Positions 1 to 9,490 of a stretch of 64,000 bases of DNA are shown piece by piece; position 1 is the stretch's first letter; every line of letters begins with the position of its first letter. The stretch is from the NCBI GenBank assembly GCA_903970185.1, contig CAJCIC010000002.1, positions 1 to 64,000 on the forward strand, given 5' to 3'. This DNA is from Gammaproteobacteria bacterium (GTDB lineage: Bacteria > Pseudomonadota > Gammaproteobacteria > Burkholderiales > Burkholderiaceae_D). Position numbers and translations under genes: made by a program. The notes beneath the pieces were generated by a model, which saw only the letters and a program-made list of their open reading frames with translations, ran no database searches and was not told the DNA's origin.

Positions 1-633
1 CTCGCCTTAAAGAGCAAGGTGGTTTCCGCGTGCCTTGAAGACGGCAAGACGGTGCTTGAAGTTGACGCCAATCCCAGCGCAAGCATTGACTGCGAGCGTG
101 TCGTCAATTGTGCCGGGCTGGGTGCCATTGGCGTTGCGCAGTGCATGGCCGGCTTTCCAGCGCCGCTGATTCCCAAGGCACAGCTCGCCAAGGGAAATTA
201 CTTTTCGCTTGGCGCACGCGCACCTTTTTCTCACCTGATCTATCCCCTGCCCGAAGCGGGCGGACTGGGCATCCATGTCACCCTCGATCTTGCCGGCCAG
301 GTCAAGTTCGGACCCGACGTCGAGTGGGTCGAGCGCATCGACTATCGCGTCGATGCGGGGCGCGAGGACGCCTTCAAGGCGGCGATTCGAAGCTACTGGC
401 CGAACTTGCCCGATGGCGCGCTTTTTCCTGCCTACGCCGGCATTCGGCCGAAGATTGAGGCAGGCGCCACAGCCGCGGATTTCTGCATCCTGGGTCCGAG
501 GCAGCACGGCATCGCAGGCCTTGTACAGCTTTTTGGCATCGAGTCGCCCGGCCTTACGGCGTGCCTTGCGATTGCCGAGCATGTCGCCTTGCTGCTGGAT
601 GATCGGCCCGAAGCCGAAGTGAAAAGGCGATGA
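1..633 (+). CDS. FAD-dependent oxidoreductase, LhgO-like (5' truncated)
   Basis: The frame is open from the first base, so the gene starts upstream of the window and its N-terminal dinucleotide-binding motif is not visible. The 210 residues present match the C-terminal half of the DAO/L-2-hydroxyglutarate oxidase family: a VVNCAG segment, an [25 protein letters not shown] substrate-domain stretch, then YAGIRPKI and a closing [17 protein letters not shown] segment typical of the FAD-contacting C-terminus. Family enzymes oxidise 2-hydroxyacids or amino acids with FAD. The substrate here cannot be told. The stop overlaps the next start (ATGA), so the two are probably co-transcribed. Confidence 0.75.
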   Translation, partial: LALKSKVVSACLEDGKTVLEVDANPSASIDCERVVNCAGLGAIGVAQCMAGFPAPLIPKAQLAKGNYFSLGARAPFSHLIYPLPEAGGLGIHVTLDLAGQVKFGPDVEWVERIDYRVDAGREDAFKAAIRSYWPNLPDGALFPAYAGIRPKIEAGATAADFCILGPRQHGIAGLVQLFGIESPGLTACLAIAEHVALLLDDRPEAEVKRR

Positions 634-1016
634 GCGTTCGCATCGTGCGCCTTGGCAGCCGTCGCGAGCGGGGCGAAGGCGTGCGCATTGGCACTGTCAG
701 AAGACCGCCCAGGGGCGTGCCCAAGGCCGACTTTTCCCGTCGCAATTTCTACGACGTCTGGCTGCCGGCACTGGCTCCGAGCGTTGCACTTCTGGCCAGG
801 GCCAAGGCGGCAACGACGCAAAAGGAATGGGACGCATTCGCGCGCAGCTTCAGGGCCGAGATGGGCAGGCCCGAGGCGAGTCGCGTGCTCGATTTGCTCG
901 CGGTGCTGTCAAGCGGCTCGAATTTTTCCGTCGGCTGCTATTGCGAGGACGAATCGCGCTGCCACCGCGCCGTATTGCGCGAACTGCTCAAGGCCCGCGG
1001 CGCGGCAATCAAATGA
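630..1016 (+). CDS. DUF488 family protein
   Basis: This 128-residue protein fits the DUF488 family in length. It carries the family's C-terminal motif, here [15 protein letters not shown] (about residues 105-119), with two cysteines and a histidine, and an N-terminal [15 protein letters not shown] segment followed by [12 protein letters not shown]. The biochemical role of the family is not settled. It overlaps the preceding oxidoreductase by four bases (ATGA) and so is probably translationally coupled to it. It converges with the HNH endonuclease gene, with an 11-base gap. Confidence 0.8.
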   Translation: MSVRIVRLGSRRERGEGVRIGTVRRPPRGVPKADFSRRNFYDVWLPALAPSVALLARAKAATTQKEWDAFARSFRAEMGRPEASRVLDLLAVLSSGSNFSVGCYCEDESRCHRAVLRELLKARGAAIK

Positions 1017-1027
1017 GCGGCGTGGCG

Positions 1028-1621
1028 CTAGCTGAGCGCGTTGACCATGCGGCTGTGGGGCGGCAGCATGGCAGCGAGATACTCCATCTGATCGGCGAGG
1101 ATGTTGCGGCCTGACAGGATGAAATGCTCGTAGCGACAGGGCGCGTAGGGCAGATAGATCAGCGGCATGTGCGCTTCTTCGGGTCGGCGCGCGCCCTTGC
1201 GATGGTTGCAACTGCGGCAGGCGGCAACGACATTGGTCCAGACATCCAAGCCGCCGCGCGAGCGTGGCGTGACGTGGTCCCGCGTCAGGCGCTCGCGGCT
1301 GAACTTGTCACCGCAGTAAGCGCAGGTGTGATGGTCGCGCTTGAACAGCACGTCGTTGCGATCGCCAAGCGGCGGATAGGCCAGCGCCTTGGCGGCCATG
1401 ATGTCCGAGCGCGCGATGGCAATGATCGGTGCGCTCTCGACGATCGACTGCTTGCCGTGGCGGTTATAGCCACCGTGAAAGATGACAACCGGCTCGCCGA
1501 TCGACCAGGCCACCTTGCCGGTGGCGTTGTACGACACGGCATCTTCCGCAGTCAGCCAGCGGAAGGGTTGTCCGGCAATATCGAGACCTAGAATCAGCGG
1601 CATGGCGTAAATGTAATGCAT
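1028..1621 (-). CDS. HNH endonuclease family protein
   Basis: The central part carries a full HNH/zinc module: CAYCGDKFSRERLTRDHVTPRSRGG, then NVVAACRSCNHRKGAR. This gives two CxxC pairs, the catalytic DHV..P..GG core and the closing asparagine-histidine. About 197 residues from ATG at 1621; a shorter start at 1603 (MPLILGLDIAG) and a TTG at 1645 also fit. The N-terminal half (LILGLDIAGQPFRWLTAEDAV) is the part shared by chromosomal single-copy HNH proteins of proteobacteria, which are not restriction enzymes. No partner methylase lies nearby, so the role is unknown. Confidence 0.8.
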   Translation of the reverse strand: MHYIYAMPLILGLDIAGQPFRWLTAEDAVSYNATGKVAWSIGEPVVIFHGGYNRHGKQSIVESAPIIAIARSDIMAAKALAYPPLGDRNDVLFKRDHHTCAYCGDKFSRERLTRDHVTPRSRGGLDVWTNVVAACRSCNHRKGARRPEEAHMPLIYLPYAPCRYEHFILSGRNILADQMEYLAAMLPPHSRMVNALS

Positions 1622-1762
1622 ATCCGTGCGCCGCAGTATGACCAAGCCGTGTCAGCTCGCCCGACGTCGTGCCGGCGCCACGCGTGCGGCGGCCAGACCG
1701 GCCCCAATTGTTCGAGGTGTTCGGGCTCGATTGAAGCCGCGGTACTTCGCCGCGGGGTGCCT

Positions 1763-2374
1763 TCAAATCACCTCGATACCTTCCTCGGAAAGTGCCGAGA
1801 CGACCGCTGGGCGCTGATTCATGCGCTCGCGAAAGGCGTCAAGCGAAGGGTAGGCGGAGAGGTCAATGCCTATCGCCTTGGCCCAGCGCAGCGTCACGAA
1901 AAGATAGCCATCGGCGACGCTGAAGGTGTCCTCGACGAGATAGGCGTGCTCGCTCAGGTGCCTGGCAACGTAGGCAAAGCGGCGATCGAGCTTCTTCCTT
2001 GCCGCGGCCTTGGCTTCCTCGGGCGAGGAGCGATCGAAGAGCGGGCCGAAGGCCTTGTGGATTTCGCTGTTGATATAGCCCAGCCATTCGGTCAGCTGGT
2101 AGCGCGCCATGGCACCGGGCTTGGGGGCAATGCGCGCCGAGGGGGCATGATCGGCGATGTACTGGACGATGGTTGGACCCTCGGTCAGGAGACTGCCGCT
2201 GTCAAGCAGCAGTGCCGGGACATACCCTTTGGGATTGATCGATGCGTAATCCGCTCCCGATTCGGTCTTGCCCGACTTGAGATCGACCTTTTCGAGCTCG
2301 AAGTGAAGGCCGGATTCGATGAGGGCAATGTGCGGCGAGAGCGAGCAGGCGCCAGGCGAGTAATAGAGTTTCAT
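1763..2374 (-). CDS. gstA: Glutathione S-transferase, beta class-like
   Basis: 203 residues, normal GST length. The thioredoxin-fold N-terminus begins MKLYYSPGACSLSPH, with the cysteine (residue 10) diagnostic of bacterial beta-class GSTs, then the cis-proline segment GYVPALLLDSG and the glutathione-contacting LTEGPTIVQYI. The all-helical C-terminal domain ends with VADGYLFVTLRWAKAIGIDLS..PSLDAFRERMNQRPAV. The start is the ATG at 2374, preceded on the minus strand by GGAG at good spacing, rather than an upstream in-frame ATG. It conjugates glutathione to electrophiles in the cytoplasm. The same window holds gshA and gshB, which make the cofactor, though far away. Confidence 0.9.
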   Translation of the reverse strand: MKLYYSPGACSLSPHIALIESGLHFELEKVDLKSGKTESGADYASINPKGYVPALLLDSGSLLTEGPTIVQYIADHAPSARIAPKPGAMARYQLTEWLGYINSEIHKAFGPLFDRSSPEEAKAAARKKLDRRFAYVARHLSEHAYLVEDTFSVADGYLFVTLRWAKAIGIDLSAYPSLDAFRERMNQRPAVVSALSEEGIEVI

Positions 2375-2477
2375 GGGGGGTCTCCGGAATGCCGGCCATC
2401 GCTTGAAATATTTTTCAGCCGGTCTGTCGCCATTGTACGGATGCAAAAGGCCTGGAGCTTGCCCGGCCTTCGCAAGG

Positions 2478-3443
2478 CTAGATCGGCACCGGCTCGGGAA
2501 TGCGAAAACCGTAGCGCGCAGCAGTCAGTTCGGCAAGAATCGAAACCGCGATTTCAGGAGGCGTGCGCGCGCCGTTCTTGATTCCCACCGGGCCATGCAG
2601 GCGGTCGAGCTCGGCGGCCGTGACGTCGAATTCGAGCAGCCGCTCGCGCCGCTTTTGCTGGTTTGCGCGCGAGCCGATGGCACCCACGTAAAAGCAGGGC
2701 GCCTTGAGCGCTTCCATCAAGGCCAGATCGTCAAGCTTCGGATCGTGCGTGAGGGCGACAACTGCCGTGTGGCGGTCGCAATGCATGGCAAGCACCGTGT
2801 CATCGGGCATGTCGCGCGAGAGGTGCGTGCCAGCGACCTTCCAGCCAAGCGCATATTCCTCGCGCGGATCGCAAACCGTGACGTCGTAATCGAGTGCCAG
2901 CGCCATGCTCGCCAGATATTCTGTCATCTGGCCCGCGCCAATCACGAGCAAGCGCCAGCGCGGGCCGTGCACGGTCCGAAGGGTATGTTCGTCTAGCGCG
3001 AGCGTGTCCGCAGCGCCAGGCTCGGCAAGCGTCACGGCGCCTGTGGCCATGTCGAGGATGCGCTCGATGCGCCTGCCGCCCGACAAGCCAGCAACCAGCT
3101 GTTCGAGTTGTGAAATCTCTGCAATCGGCTCGAGGACCAGTTCGAGCGTGCCGCCGCAGGGCAGGCCAAAGCGGTTGGCTTCCTCGGCCGTGATGCCGTA
3201 CTTGACGCGCTCGGGGTGACCGAGCTGCATGGTTTTTTCGCGTACCTTGGCAATTAGGTCATCCTCGATGCAGCCGCCTGAGACCGACCCGGCAATGCGG
3301 CCGTCGTCGCGCACGGCAACCAGCGAGCCGATCGGCCTTGGCGCCGAACCCCAGGTGCGCACGATCGTGCCAAGCACCACCCCGTGCCCGCTTTGGCGCC
3401 ACGCCAGTGCTTCGCGCAAGACGCTGAGATCGACGTTATCCAT
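2478..3443 (-). CDS. XdhC/CoxF family molybdenum-cofactor maturation protein
   Basis: 321 residues with the two-part architecture of XdhC/CoxI proteins: an N-terminal domain with VVLGTIVRTWGSAPRPIGS and GSVSGGCIEDD, and a C-terminal Rossmann domain starting RLLVIGAGQMTEYLA, followed by CDPREEYA, ALTHDPKLDD, YVGAIGSR and the closing HGPVGIKNGARTPPEIAVSI. Known family members bind and sulfurate the molybdenum cofactor and hand it to xanthine-dehydrogenase-type enzymes. It is transcribed divergently from coxSLM across a 204-base gap, in which I saw no clear sigma-70 promoter. It is very probably the maturation partner of that enzyme. Confidence 0.88.
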   Translation of the reverse strand: MDNVDLSVLREALAWRQSGHGVVLGTIVRTWGSAPRPIGSLVAVRDDGRIAGSVSGGCIEDDLIAKVREKTMQLGHPERVKYGITAEEANRFGLPCGGTLELVLEPIAEISQLEQLVAGLSGGRRIERILDMATGAVTLAEPGAADTLALDEHTLRTVHGPRWRLLVIGAGQMTEYLASMALALDYDVTVCDPREEYALGWKVAGTHLSRDMPDDTVLAMHCDRHTAVVALTHDPKLDDLALMEALKAPCFYVGAIGSRANQQKRRERLLEFDVTAAELDRLHGPVGIKNGARTPPEIAVSILAELTAARYGFRIPEPVPI

Positions 3444-3647
3444 GGTTTTCGGAATCGCTTACGCGAGGGTTGGCTCAGGGTTTTGAGCGCATATCGTAGC
3501 GCCAAATTTTGGAGTAAGCTGAACGCCCCGCGAGACAGTCTGCGCCGATTTGCGGCGGGCCGTCGCTGGCATTGCAGCTGACGCCGGGCACGAATGCGCT
3601 TGCCGCTCCAAGCAGGCAAGAGTTGCACAAAAAATCAAGGAGACAGC

Positions 3648-4121
3648 ATGTCAAGTCAGATTTCATTGCGTGTTAACGGAGTGGCCCTCACCCGCAGCGT
3701 CGAGCCGACCCAGCTCCTCGTGGATTTTCTCAGGCAGGACCTGGCGTTGACAGGAACGCATGTCGGCTGTGATACCGGACAGTGCGGGGCCTGCACGGTC
3801 CACCTTGACGGCCACGCGATCAAGTCATGCAACATGCTCGCCGTGCAAGCCGCCGGTCACGAAGTGACGACCATCGAAGGCATCGCCAGCAAGGACGGCT
3901 CGCTTCATCCCATGCAGCTGGCGTTCAAACAGTGCCACGGCCTGCAGTGCGGCTTTTGCACGCCGGGCATGGTGATGAGTTCGATCGATCTCGTGACCCA
4001 TCACAAGGCCGATACCGAGACCAAGATCCGTGACAGCCTCGATGGCAATTTCTGCCGCTGCACCGGATATCACAACATCGTCAAGGCCGTGGTCGCAGGC
4101 GGCCAGGCGATGAAGGCATAA
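3648..4121 (+). CDS. coxS: (2Fe-2S) small subunit of molybdenum hydroxylase
   Basis: 157 residues, the usual size for CoxS/XdhA-type iron-sulfur subunits. The N-terminal plant-ferredoxin domain has [15 protein letters not shown] and a further cysteine (KSCNML). The C-terminal helical domain has QCGFCTPGM and [11 protein letters not shown], so eight cysteines bind two [2Fe-2S] clusters. ATG at 3648 is chosen because AAGGAGA lies just upstream. The subunit passes electrons from the molybdenum site to the FAD subunit. It is first in a coxS-coxL-coxM run, the gene order typical of form II enzymes rather than the M-S-L order of true aerobic CO dehydrogenases. Confidence 0.93.
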   Translation: MSSQISLRVNGVALTRSVEPTQLLVDFLRQDLALTGTHVGCDTGQCGACTVHLDGHAIKSCNMLAVQAAGHEVTTIEGIASKDGSLHPMQLAFKQCHGLQCGFCTPGMVMSSIDLVTHHKADTETKIRDSLDGNFCRCTGYHNIVKAVVAGGQAMKA

Positions 4122-4130
4122 GGAGATCCG

Positions 4131-6497
4131 ATGAATGCACCCCGTGATGGATTCGTAGGACAGTCCGTTGAGCGCCGCGAAGACGCGCGCTTTCTGACCG
4201 GCCGTGGCCAGTACACCGACGATATTGTCCTGCCCAGGCAAACCTACGCCTATTTCCTGCGCTCGCCCTATGCGCATGCGCGCATCAATTCGGTCAAGAC
4301 TGACGCGGCGCAGAAGGCGCCTGGCGTGGTTGCGATTTTGACCGGCGCGGATTTTCGCGAGGTTGGCGGGCTGCCTTGCGGCTGGCTCATCAACAACGTC
4401 GATGGCACGCCGATGAAAGAGCCCAAGCACCCGGTCCTTTGCGATACCAAGGCGCTCTATGTGGGTGATGCCGTGGCGCTGGTCGTGGCCGAGTCGCTCG
4501 CCGAGGCCAAGGCCGCTGCCGCCCTCATCGAGGTCGACTACACCGAACTTCCCGCTGTCGCCGACACCGCGTCGGCCAAGGGCTTTGCAAGCGCTGTGCA
4601 CGACATCGCGCCTGACAACGTCTGCTATGGCTGGGCGGTGGGCGACAAGGCGGCAGTCGATGCCGCGTTCGCCAGCGCAGCGCACGTGACCAGGCTCACG
4701 TTTCGCAATAACCGGCTCGTCCCCAATGCAATGGAAACGCGTGCTGCCAATGCCAGCTACAACCCGGCTGACGAGAGCTACACGCTCTATACCACGAGCC
4801 AGAATCCGCATGTCGTAAGGCTGCTCATGTGCGCCTTCGTCCTTGGCCTTCCCGAGCACAAGGTGCGCGTCGTGGCACCGGATGTCGGCGGTGGCTTCGG
4901 CTCGAAGATTTTTCTCTACGCCGAAGAGGTGGCGTTGACTTTCGCCACGAAACGGCTCGGCCGGCCAATCAAGTGGACAGCAGACAGAAGCGAGGCATTC
5001 CAAAGCGATGCGCACGGCCGAGACCATGTCACGACCGCTGAGCTCGCGCTCGATCAAGAGGGCAACTTCCTTGGCATGCGCGTCGATACCATCGCCAATC
5101 TGGGCGCCTACCTGTCGACCTTTGCCTCGTGCGTGCCGACCATCCTTTACGCCACGCTGCTTGCCGGACAGTACAAGACGCCGAAGATCTACTGCCACGT
5201 CACGGGCGTGTTTTCCAATACCGTCCCTGTCGATGCCTACCGCGGCGCTGGCCGCCCCGAAGCGACGTTCGTCGTCGAACGCCTGGTCGAGACCGCAGCG
5301 CACGAAATGAAGATCGATCCGGCTGCGCTGCGTCGCAAGAACTTCATCACCACCTTCCCGTACGCAACGCCGGTTGGCCTCACCTACGATACCGGCGACT
5401 ACGAAGCGACCATGGCCCGTGCGCTCGAGCTCGCCGACGTCAAGGGTTTCGCAGCCCGGCGTGCGCAATCCGAAGCGCGCGGCATGAAGCGCGGCCTGGG
5501 CTATTCCGCCTACATCGAGGCGTGTGGCATTGCCCCGTCAAACGTGGCCGGTGCGCTTGGCGCACGCGCTGGACTTTTCGAGGCAGGCGAAGTGCGCGTG
5601 CATCCCACCGGCAAGGTCACCATCTTCACGGGCTCGCACAGCCATGGCCAGGGGCATGAAACCACGTTCGCCCAGGTCGTGGCCGACCGGCTTGGCATTC
5701 CGATGGAGGACATCGACATCCAGCACGGTGACACCGGCAAGATCCTGTTTGGCATGGGCACCTACGGCTCGCGCTCACTGGCGGTTGGCGGCACCGCGAT
5801 TTTCAAGGCGGTCGACAAGGTCGTCGCCAAAGGCAAGAAAATCGCAGCCCACCTGATGGAAGCCGCCGATAGCGACGTCGAGTTCAAAGACGGTGTCTTT
5901 CGCGTCGCAGGCACCGACAAGAGCGTGCCTTTCGCAGCGGTCGCGCTCACCGCCTACGTGCCGCACAACTTCCCGCTCGACAAGCTCGAGCCGGGCCTGA
6001 ACGAAAACGCCTTCTACGACCCCACCAACTTCACCTATCCGGCAGGCACCTACGTGTGCGAAGTCGAAGTCGATCCCGAGACTGGCGTGACGCGCATCGA
6101 GCGCTTTACGGCCTGCGACGATTTTGGCAATGTCGTCAATCCGATGATCGTGGCCGGCCAGGTGCATGGCGGCCTTGCGCAGGGCATCGGCCAGGCCATG
6201 CTCGAGCACGCCGTGTACGACCCGGCAAGCGGGCAGTTGCTGACCGGATCGTTCATGGACTACGCCATGCCGCGTGCGGATGACTTCCCCAACTTTACCG
6301 TCGAGACCGTTCCCGGCACGCCGTGCACGCACAATCCGCTCGGGGTCAAGGGCTGCGGCGAAGCCGGTGCGATCGGCTCGCCACCGGCCTTGATCAACGC
6401 CATCTGCGATGCGCTTGGCGTCAAGGAAGTGTCGATGCCTGCAACCCCACATGTCGTCTGGCAGGCTGTGCAAGCCGCCAAGACCGCGAGCCATTAA
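4131..6497 (+). CDS. coxL: Molybdopterin-binding large subunit, form II CoxL type
   Basis: 788 residues, full length for the CoxL/xanthine dehydrogenase large-subunit family. The N-terminus ([22 protein letters not shown]) is the usual a/b hammerhead domain. Cofactor motifs include [12 protein letters not shown], and the C-terminus has [21 protein letters not shown] with the catalytic glutamate. The active-site loop near residue 369 reads AYRGAGR. Aerobic CO dehydrogenases (form I) instead have AYxCSFR, with the cysteine that carries copper. This is therefore form II, whose physiological substrate is mostly unknown, and CO oxidation should not be assumed. Nine bases separate it from coxS, and a GGAG precedes the start. 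Confidence 0.93.
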   Translation: MNAPRDGFVGQSVERREDARFLTGRGQYTDDIVLPRQTYAYFLRSPYAHARINSVKTDAAQKAPGVVAILTGADFREVGGLPCGWLINNVDGTPMKEPKHPVLCDTKALYVGDAVALVVAESLAEAKAAAALIEVDYTELPAVADTASAKGFASAVHDIAPDNVCYGWAVGDKAAVDAAFASAAHVTRLTFRNNRLVPNAMETRAANASYNPADESYTLYTTSQNPHVVRLLMCAFVLGLPEHKVRVVAPDVGGGFGSKIFLYAEEVALTFATKRLGRPIKWTADRSEAFQSDAHGRDHVTTAELALDQEGNFLGMRVDTIANLGAYLSTFASCVPTILYATLLAGQYKTPKIYCHVTGVFSNTVPVDAYRGAGRPEATFVVERLVETAAHEMKIDPAALRRKNFITTFPYATPVGLTYDTGDYEATMARALELADVKGFAARRAQSEARGMKRGLGYSAYIEACGIAPSNVAGALGARAGLFEAGEVRVHPTGKVTIFTGSHSHGQGHETTFAQVVADRLGIPMEDIDIQHGDTGKILFGMGTYGSRSLAVGGTAIFKAVDKVVAKGKKIAAHLMEAADSDVEFKDGVFRVAGTDKSVPFAAVALTAYVPHNFPLDKLEPGLNENAFYDPTNFTYPAGTYVCEVEVDPETGVTRIERFTACDDFGNVVNPMIVAGQVHGGLAQGIGQAMLEHAVYDPASGQLLTGSFMDYAMPRADDFPNFTVETVPGTPCTHNPLGVKGCGEAGAIGSPPALINAICDALGVKEVSMPATPHVVWQAVQAAKTASH

Positions 6498-6509
6498 GGA
6501 GCCAGCGCA

Positions 6510-7295
6510 ATGCAAGCTTTTTCCTATCACAACCCCTCTTCGGTTGCCGATGCCGTGGCCAAAAGCAGCGCCGACGCGCGCTTTCTTGCCGGCGGCCAAT
6601 CGCTCTTGCCGTCGATGAAACTCGGACTGGCAGCGCCCGAGGCGCTGATCGATCTGAATGGCCTTGCTGACTTGCGTCAGATCAAGCAGGAGGGCGATGA
6701 AATCGTCATCGGTGCCATGGCAACGCATGCCGCGGTTGCTGCCTCGGACGCCGTTGCCAAGGCCATCCCCGGGCTCGCCTATCTGGCTGGCCACATCGGC
6801 GATCGCCAGGTCAGAAATCGCGGCACGATTGGCGGCAGCCTCGCAAACAACGATCCGGCAGCGTGTTATCCGGCGGCCGTGCTCGGCCTGGGTGCGACGG
6901 TTGTCACCAACAAGCGCAGCATTGCCGGCGATGACTTCTTCAAGGGCTTCTATGAGACTGCGCTTGATGCCGGCGAGATGATCACTTCGGTGCGCTTTCC
7001 GATCCCCAAGCGTTCGGCCTATGAAAAGTTTCGCCAGCCGGCGTCGCGCTTTTCGATCGTCGGTGTCTTCGTGGCGCAGGCCAAAGACGGCGTGCGCGTG
7101 GCGGTCACCGGTGCCGGTCCGGTGGTGTTTCGCGCCAAGGACATCGAGGCTGCACTGGCCAAGGACTGGTCCAATACGGCAGCAGCCGCAGTCAAGGTGA
7201 GTGAGGCCGGCTTGAACAGTGATCTGCATGGTTCTGCGGCCTATCGCGCAGCGCTGATCCCCGTGCTTGCCGGGCGCGCCGTGGCGCGCGCATAG
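6510..7295 (+). CDS. coxM: FAD-binding medium subunit of molybdenum hydroxylase
   Basis: 261 residues. It carries the two FAD-binding signatures of the CoxM family, AGGQSLLPSMKLGL near the N-terminus and TIGGSLANNDPAACYPA in the middle, followed by the C-terminal substructure YEKFRQPASRFSIVGVFV. It receives electrons from the coxS clusters and passes them to the quinone pool or another acceptor. It follows coxL by 12 bases with GGAG upstream. A strong intrinsic terminator lies directly after this gene, so coxSLM forms a transcription unit that can be expressed without the accessory genes. Confidence 0.93.
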   Translation: MQAFSYHNPSSVADAVAKSSADARFLAGGQSLLPSMKLGLAAPEALIDLNGLADLRQIKQEGDEIVIGAMATHAAVAASDAVAKAIPGLAYLAGHIGDRQVRNRGTIGGSLANNDPAACYPAAVLGLGATVVTNKRSIAGDDFFKGFYETALDAGEMITSVRFPIPKRSAYEKFRQPASRFSIVGVFVAQAKDGVRVAVTGAGPVVFRAKDIEAALAKDWSNTAAAAVKVSEAGLNSDLHGSAAYRAALIPVLAGRAVARA

Positions 7296-7311
7296 CGCAG
7301 CTGACGTTTGC

Positions 7312-7352
7312 CGACGTGGCCCGGGATTGCCCGTGCCACGTCGAATTTTTTT
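7312..7352 (+). terminator. Intrinsic terminator between coxM and coxD
   Basis: CGACGTGGC (7312-7320) pairs perfectly with GCCACGTCG (7335-7343). Inside the loop CGGG and CCCG can extend the stem. AA and seven T residues (7346-7352) follow. This is a strong rho-independent terminator in the direction of coxSLM. It lies 25 bases before the coxD start, so it would limit read-through into coxDEG. Confidence 0.8.
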
Positions 7353-7376
7353 CACTCCTTGACGATGCCATGAGCC

Positions 7377-8282
7377 GTGCTGCCCGATTCGATTGACGCA
7401 ACGCTTTCAGGTTTGAGGCAGCACCATTACGTCGCCGAACGCTCGCTTGGCACCGCCCTCTTTCTGGCCTTGCGCCTTGAGCGGCCGCTGTTTCTCGAGG
7501 GCGAGCCTGGAACCGGCAAGACCGAGATCGCCAAGACCGTGGCGCGCTTTCTGGAGCGCCCGTTGATCAGGCTGCAATGCTATGAAGGCCTTGATCTCGC
7601 CAGTGCCGCCTATGAATGGAACTATGCGCGCCAGATGATCGAGATCAGGCTCGCCGAGCGCGACGGCCAGGTGTCGCGCGAGGCCCTTGCCGCGGAACTG
7701 TTTTCCGAGCGCTTCCTGATCCCGCGCGCGCTCCTGACTGCGATCGATCCGCGCCAGCCGGTGCCTCCGGTGCTGCTCATCGATGAGCTCGATCGCGCCG
7801 ACGAGCCGTTTGAGGCCTTCCTGCTCGAGGTCCTGTCTGATTTCCAGCTGACCATCCCCGAATTCGGCACGGTCAAGAGCACGACGCCGCCGATTGTTTT
7901 CATCACCTCGAATCGCACGCGTGAAATCCACGATGCCGTGAAGCGCCGCTGCCTTTATCACTGGGTGTCCTATCCCGATGCCAAGCGTGAACTCGAGATC
8001 CTCTTTGCACGCCTGCCAGGCATTGACCAAACGCTTGCCGATGAAGTCGTGCAGTTCGTGCAGCGCCTGCGCACGCTCGATCTGTTCAAGCTGCCCGGGA
8101 TTGCCGAGACGATCGAGTGGACACGGGCGTTGCTTGAGCTCAACGCCGTTGCGCTCGATCCCGAGACGGTCAACAACACCCTGGGCGTGCTTCTCAAGTA
8201 CCAAGACGACATCGCCAAAATCCAGGGCTCGCAGGCGGCGCAGCTTTTAAGCGAGATGCGCGACGCCGTGCGCGCGCAATGA
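7377..8282 (+). CDS. coxD: MoxR-family AAA+ ATPase (CoxD)
   Basis: 301 residues. Walker A is GEPGTGKT (residues 42-49) and Walker B LLIDELD (133-139), followed by the sensor segment FITSNRTREIHDAVKRRCLYHW. The start is a GTG at 7377. The only nearby ATG is out of frame and stops within a few codons, and no strong ribosome-binding site is visible. CoxD-type ATPases act with the VWA protein CoxE in building the mature metal centre of CoxL-type enzymes. The stop overlaps the coxE start (ATGA). The gene sits downstream of an intrinsic terminator and may have its own promoter. Confidence 0.88.
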   Translation: MLPDSIDATLSGLRQHHYVAERSLGTALFLALRLERPLFLEGEPGTGKTEIAKTVARFLERPLIRLQCYEGLDLASAAYEWNYARQMIEIRLAERDGQVSREALAAELFSERFLIPRALLTAIDPRQPVPPVLLIDELDRADEPFEAFLLEVLSDFQLTIPEFGTVKSTTPPIVFITSNRTREIHDAVKRRCLYHWVSYPDAKRELEILFARLPGIDQTLADEVVQFVQRLRTLDLFKLPGIAETIEWTRALLELNAVALDPETVNNTLGVLLKYQDDIAKIQGSQAAQLLSEMRDAVRAQ

Positions 8283-9463
8283 CGCCAGGGCAGGCCACTG
8301 CGAAAGCCGCCTATCTGGCCGAAAATGTCATGCATTTTGCGCGCGTCCTGCGCGGCGCGGGCATCCCGCTTGGAAGCGATCGGGTGCTGCTCGCGCTGCG
8401 CGCCTTGACCCTGGGCGGCCTTGAGCATCGCGCCGATTTCAAGGCCACGCTGGCTGCCTGCCTGATCGATCGCCCCGAGCAGATTGCCATGTTCGAGCAG
8501 GCGTTCTACGTCTTCTGGCGCGATCCGGATCTTCTTGGCCGCATCATGGCGATGATGCTGCCGCGCATTGAAGGCAACATCGTGCGCCCGCCACCGCCTG
8601 AGAACCGGCGTCTTGCCGATGCGCTTTTTGGCCGCAGCGAAGCGCAATCTCCCCCTGATCTGCCCGAACAAATCGAGCTTGACGCGACGATGACGTTTTC
8701 GCAGGCCGAGATCCTGCGCAAGGCCGATTTCGAGACGATGTCAAGCGAGGAGTGGGCAAGCGCCAAGCGCATGATCAGCCGCCTCGTGTTGCAGGTCGCA
8801 AGGCGCAGGACCCGACGCTTTCGCAGCGCCCGCGGTGGCCGCAGCCTCGACTGGGCGGCAACCCTGCGCGCGAGCGCGCGCGGCGGTGATCTCGCCGCCT
8901 TGCGCTTTCGCAAGCCGCGCATGCGCCCTGCGCCCTTGGTCGTGCTCGCCGACATCTCTGGATCGATGAGCAAGTACTCGCGCATGCTCCTGCACTTCAC
9001 GCACGCCCTCTCGATGAGCGACGTCAAGGTGACGAGCTTTGTTTTTGGCACGCGCCTGACCCCCATCTCGCGCCAGTTGCGCCAGCGCGATCCGGATCTC
9101 GCCGTGGCTGCCGTGGTGCGCCAGGTCGAAGACTGGTCGGGCGGCACGCGCATCACCACCTGCCTGCATGCTTTCAATCGCGACTGGATGCGGCGCGTGC
9201 TGGCTCAAAACGCCACGCTCTTGCTCATTTCCGATGGCCTTGAACACGGCCCGACCGAAGAGCTCGAGTTCGAGATGGATCGACTGCACCGTTCCTGCCG
9301 GCAGCTGGTCTGGCTCAATCCGCTCTTGCGCTTTGACGGCTTTGAGCCGCGCGCAGCCGGTATCAGGGCGATGCTGCCCCACGTCGACGCATTTCTTCCG
9401 GCGCATAATCTCGAAAGCCTGGAAGCGCTCGGCCATATGCTTGGCCCTGCCATCGAGAACTAA
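8279..9463 (+). CDS. coxE: VWA-domain protein CoxE
   Basis: 394 residues. A C-terminal von Willebrand A-like domain carries a MIDAS site, DISGSMS (D225, S227, S229), with later VEDWSGGTRI and LLISDGLEHG segments. The N-terminal half is the helical, arginine-rich region of the CoxE family. Such VWA proteins pair with MoxR ATPases, and here the start overlaps coxD by four bases. Likely cytoplasmic; function inferred from the cox system of Oligotropha-type bacteria. Confidence 0.88.
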   Translation: MTPGQATAKAAYLAENVMHFARVLRGAGIPLGSDRVLLALRALTLGGLEHRADFKATLAACLIDRPEQIAMFEQAFYVFWRDPDLLGRIMAMMLPRIEGNIVRPPPPENRRLADALFGRSEAQSPPDLPEQIELDATMTFSQAEILRKADFETMSSEEWASAKRMISRLVLQVARRRTRRFRSARGGRSLDWAATLRASARGGDLAALRFRKPRMRPAPLVVLADISGSMSKYSRMLLHFTHALSMSDVKVTSFVFGTRLTPISRQLRQRDPDLAVAAVVRQVEDWSGGTRITTCLHAFNRDWMRRVLAQNATLLLISDGLEHGPTEELEFEMDRLHRSCRQLVWLNPLLRFDGFEPRAAGIRAMLPHVDAFLPAHNLESLEALGHMLGPAIEN

Positions 9464-9490
9464 GAGCTGATCTAGACGGAGGAGATGCGC

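Noticed and set aside
4131-6497. Aerobic CO dehydrogenase (form I) assignment.
   Set aside because: The active-site loop lacks the AYxCSFR cysteine that holds copper. Only the form II assignment is supported.
3825-7355. Long open frames on the strand opposite coxS-coxL-coxM (up to 547 codons).
   Set aside because: They mirror the strongly conserved cox genes, have no family motifs or ribosome-binding sites, and are what high GC with strong third-position bias produces.
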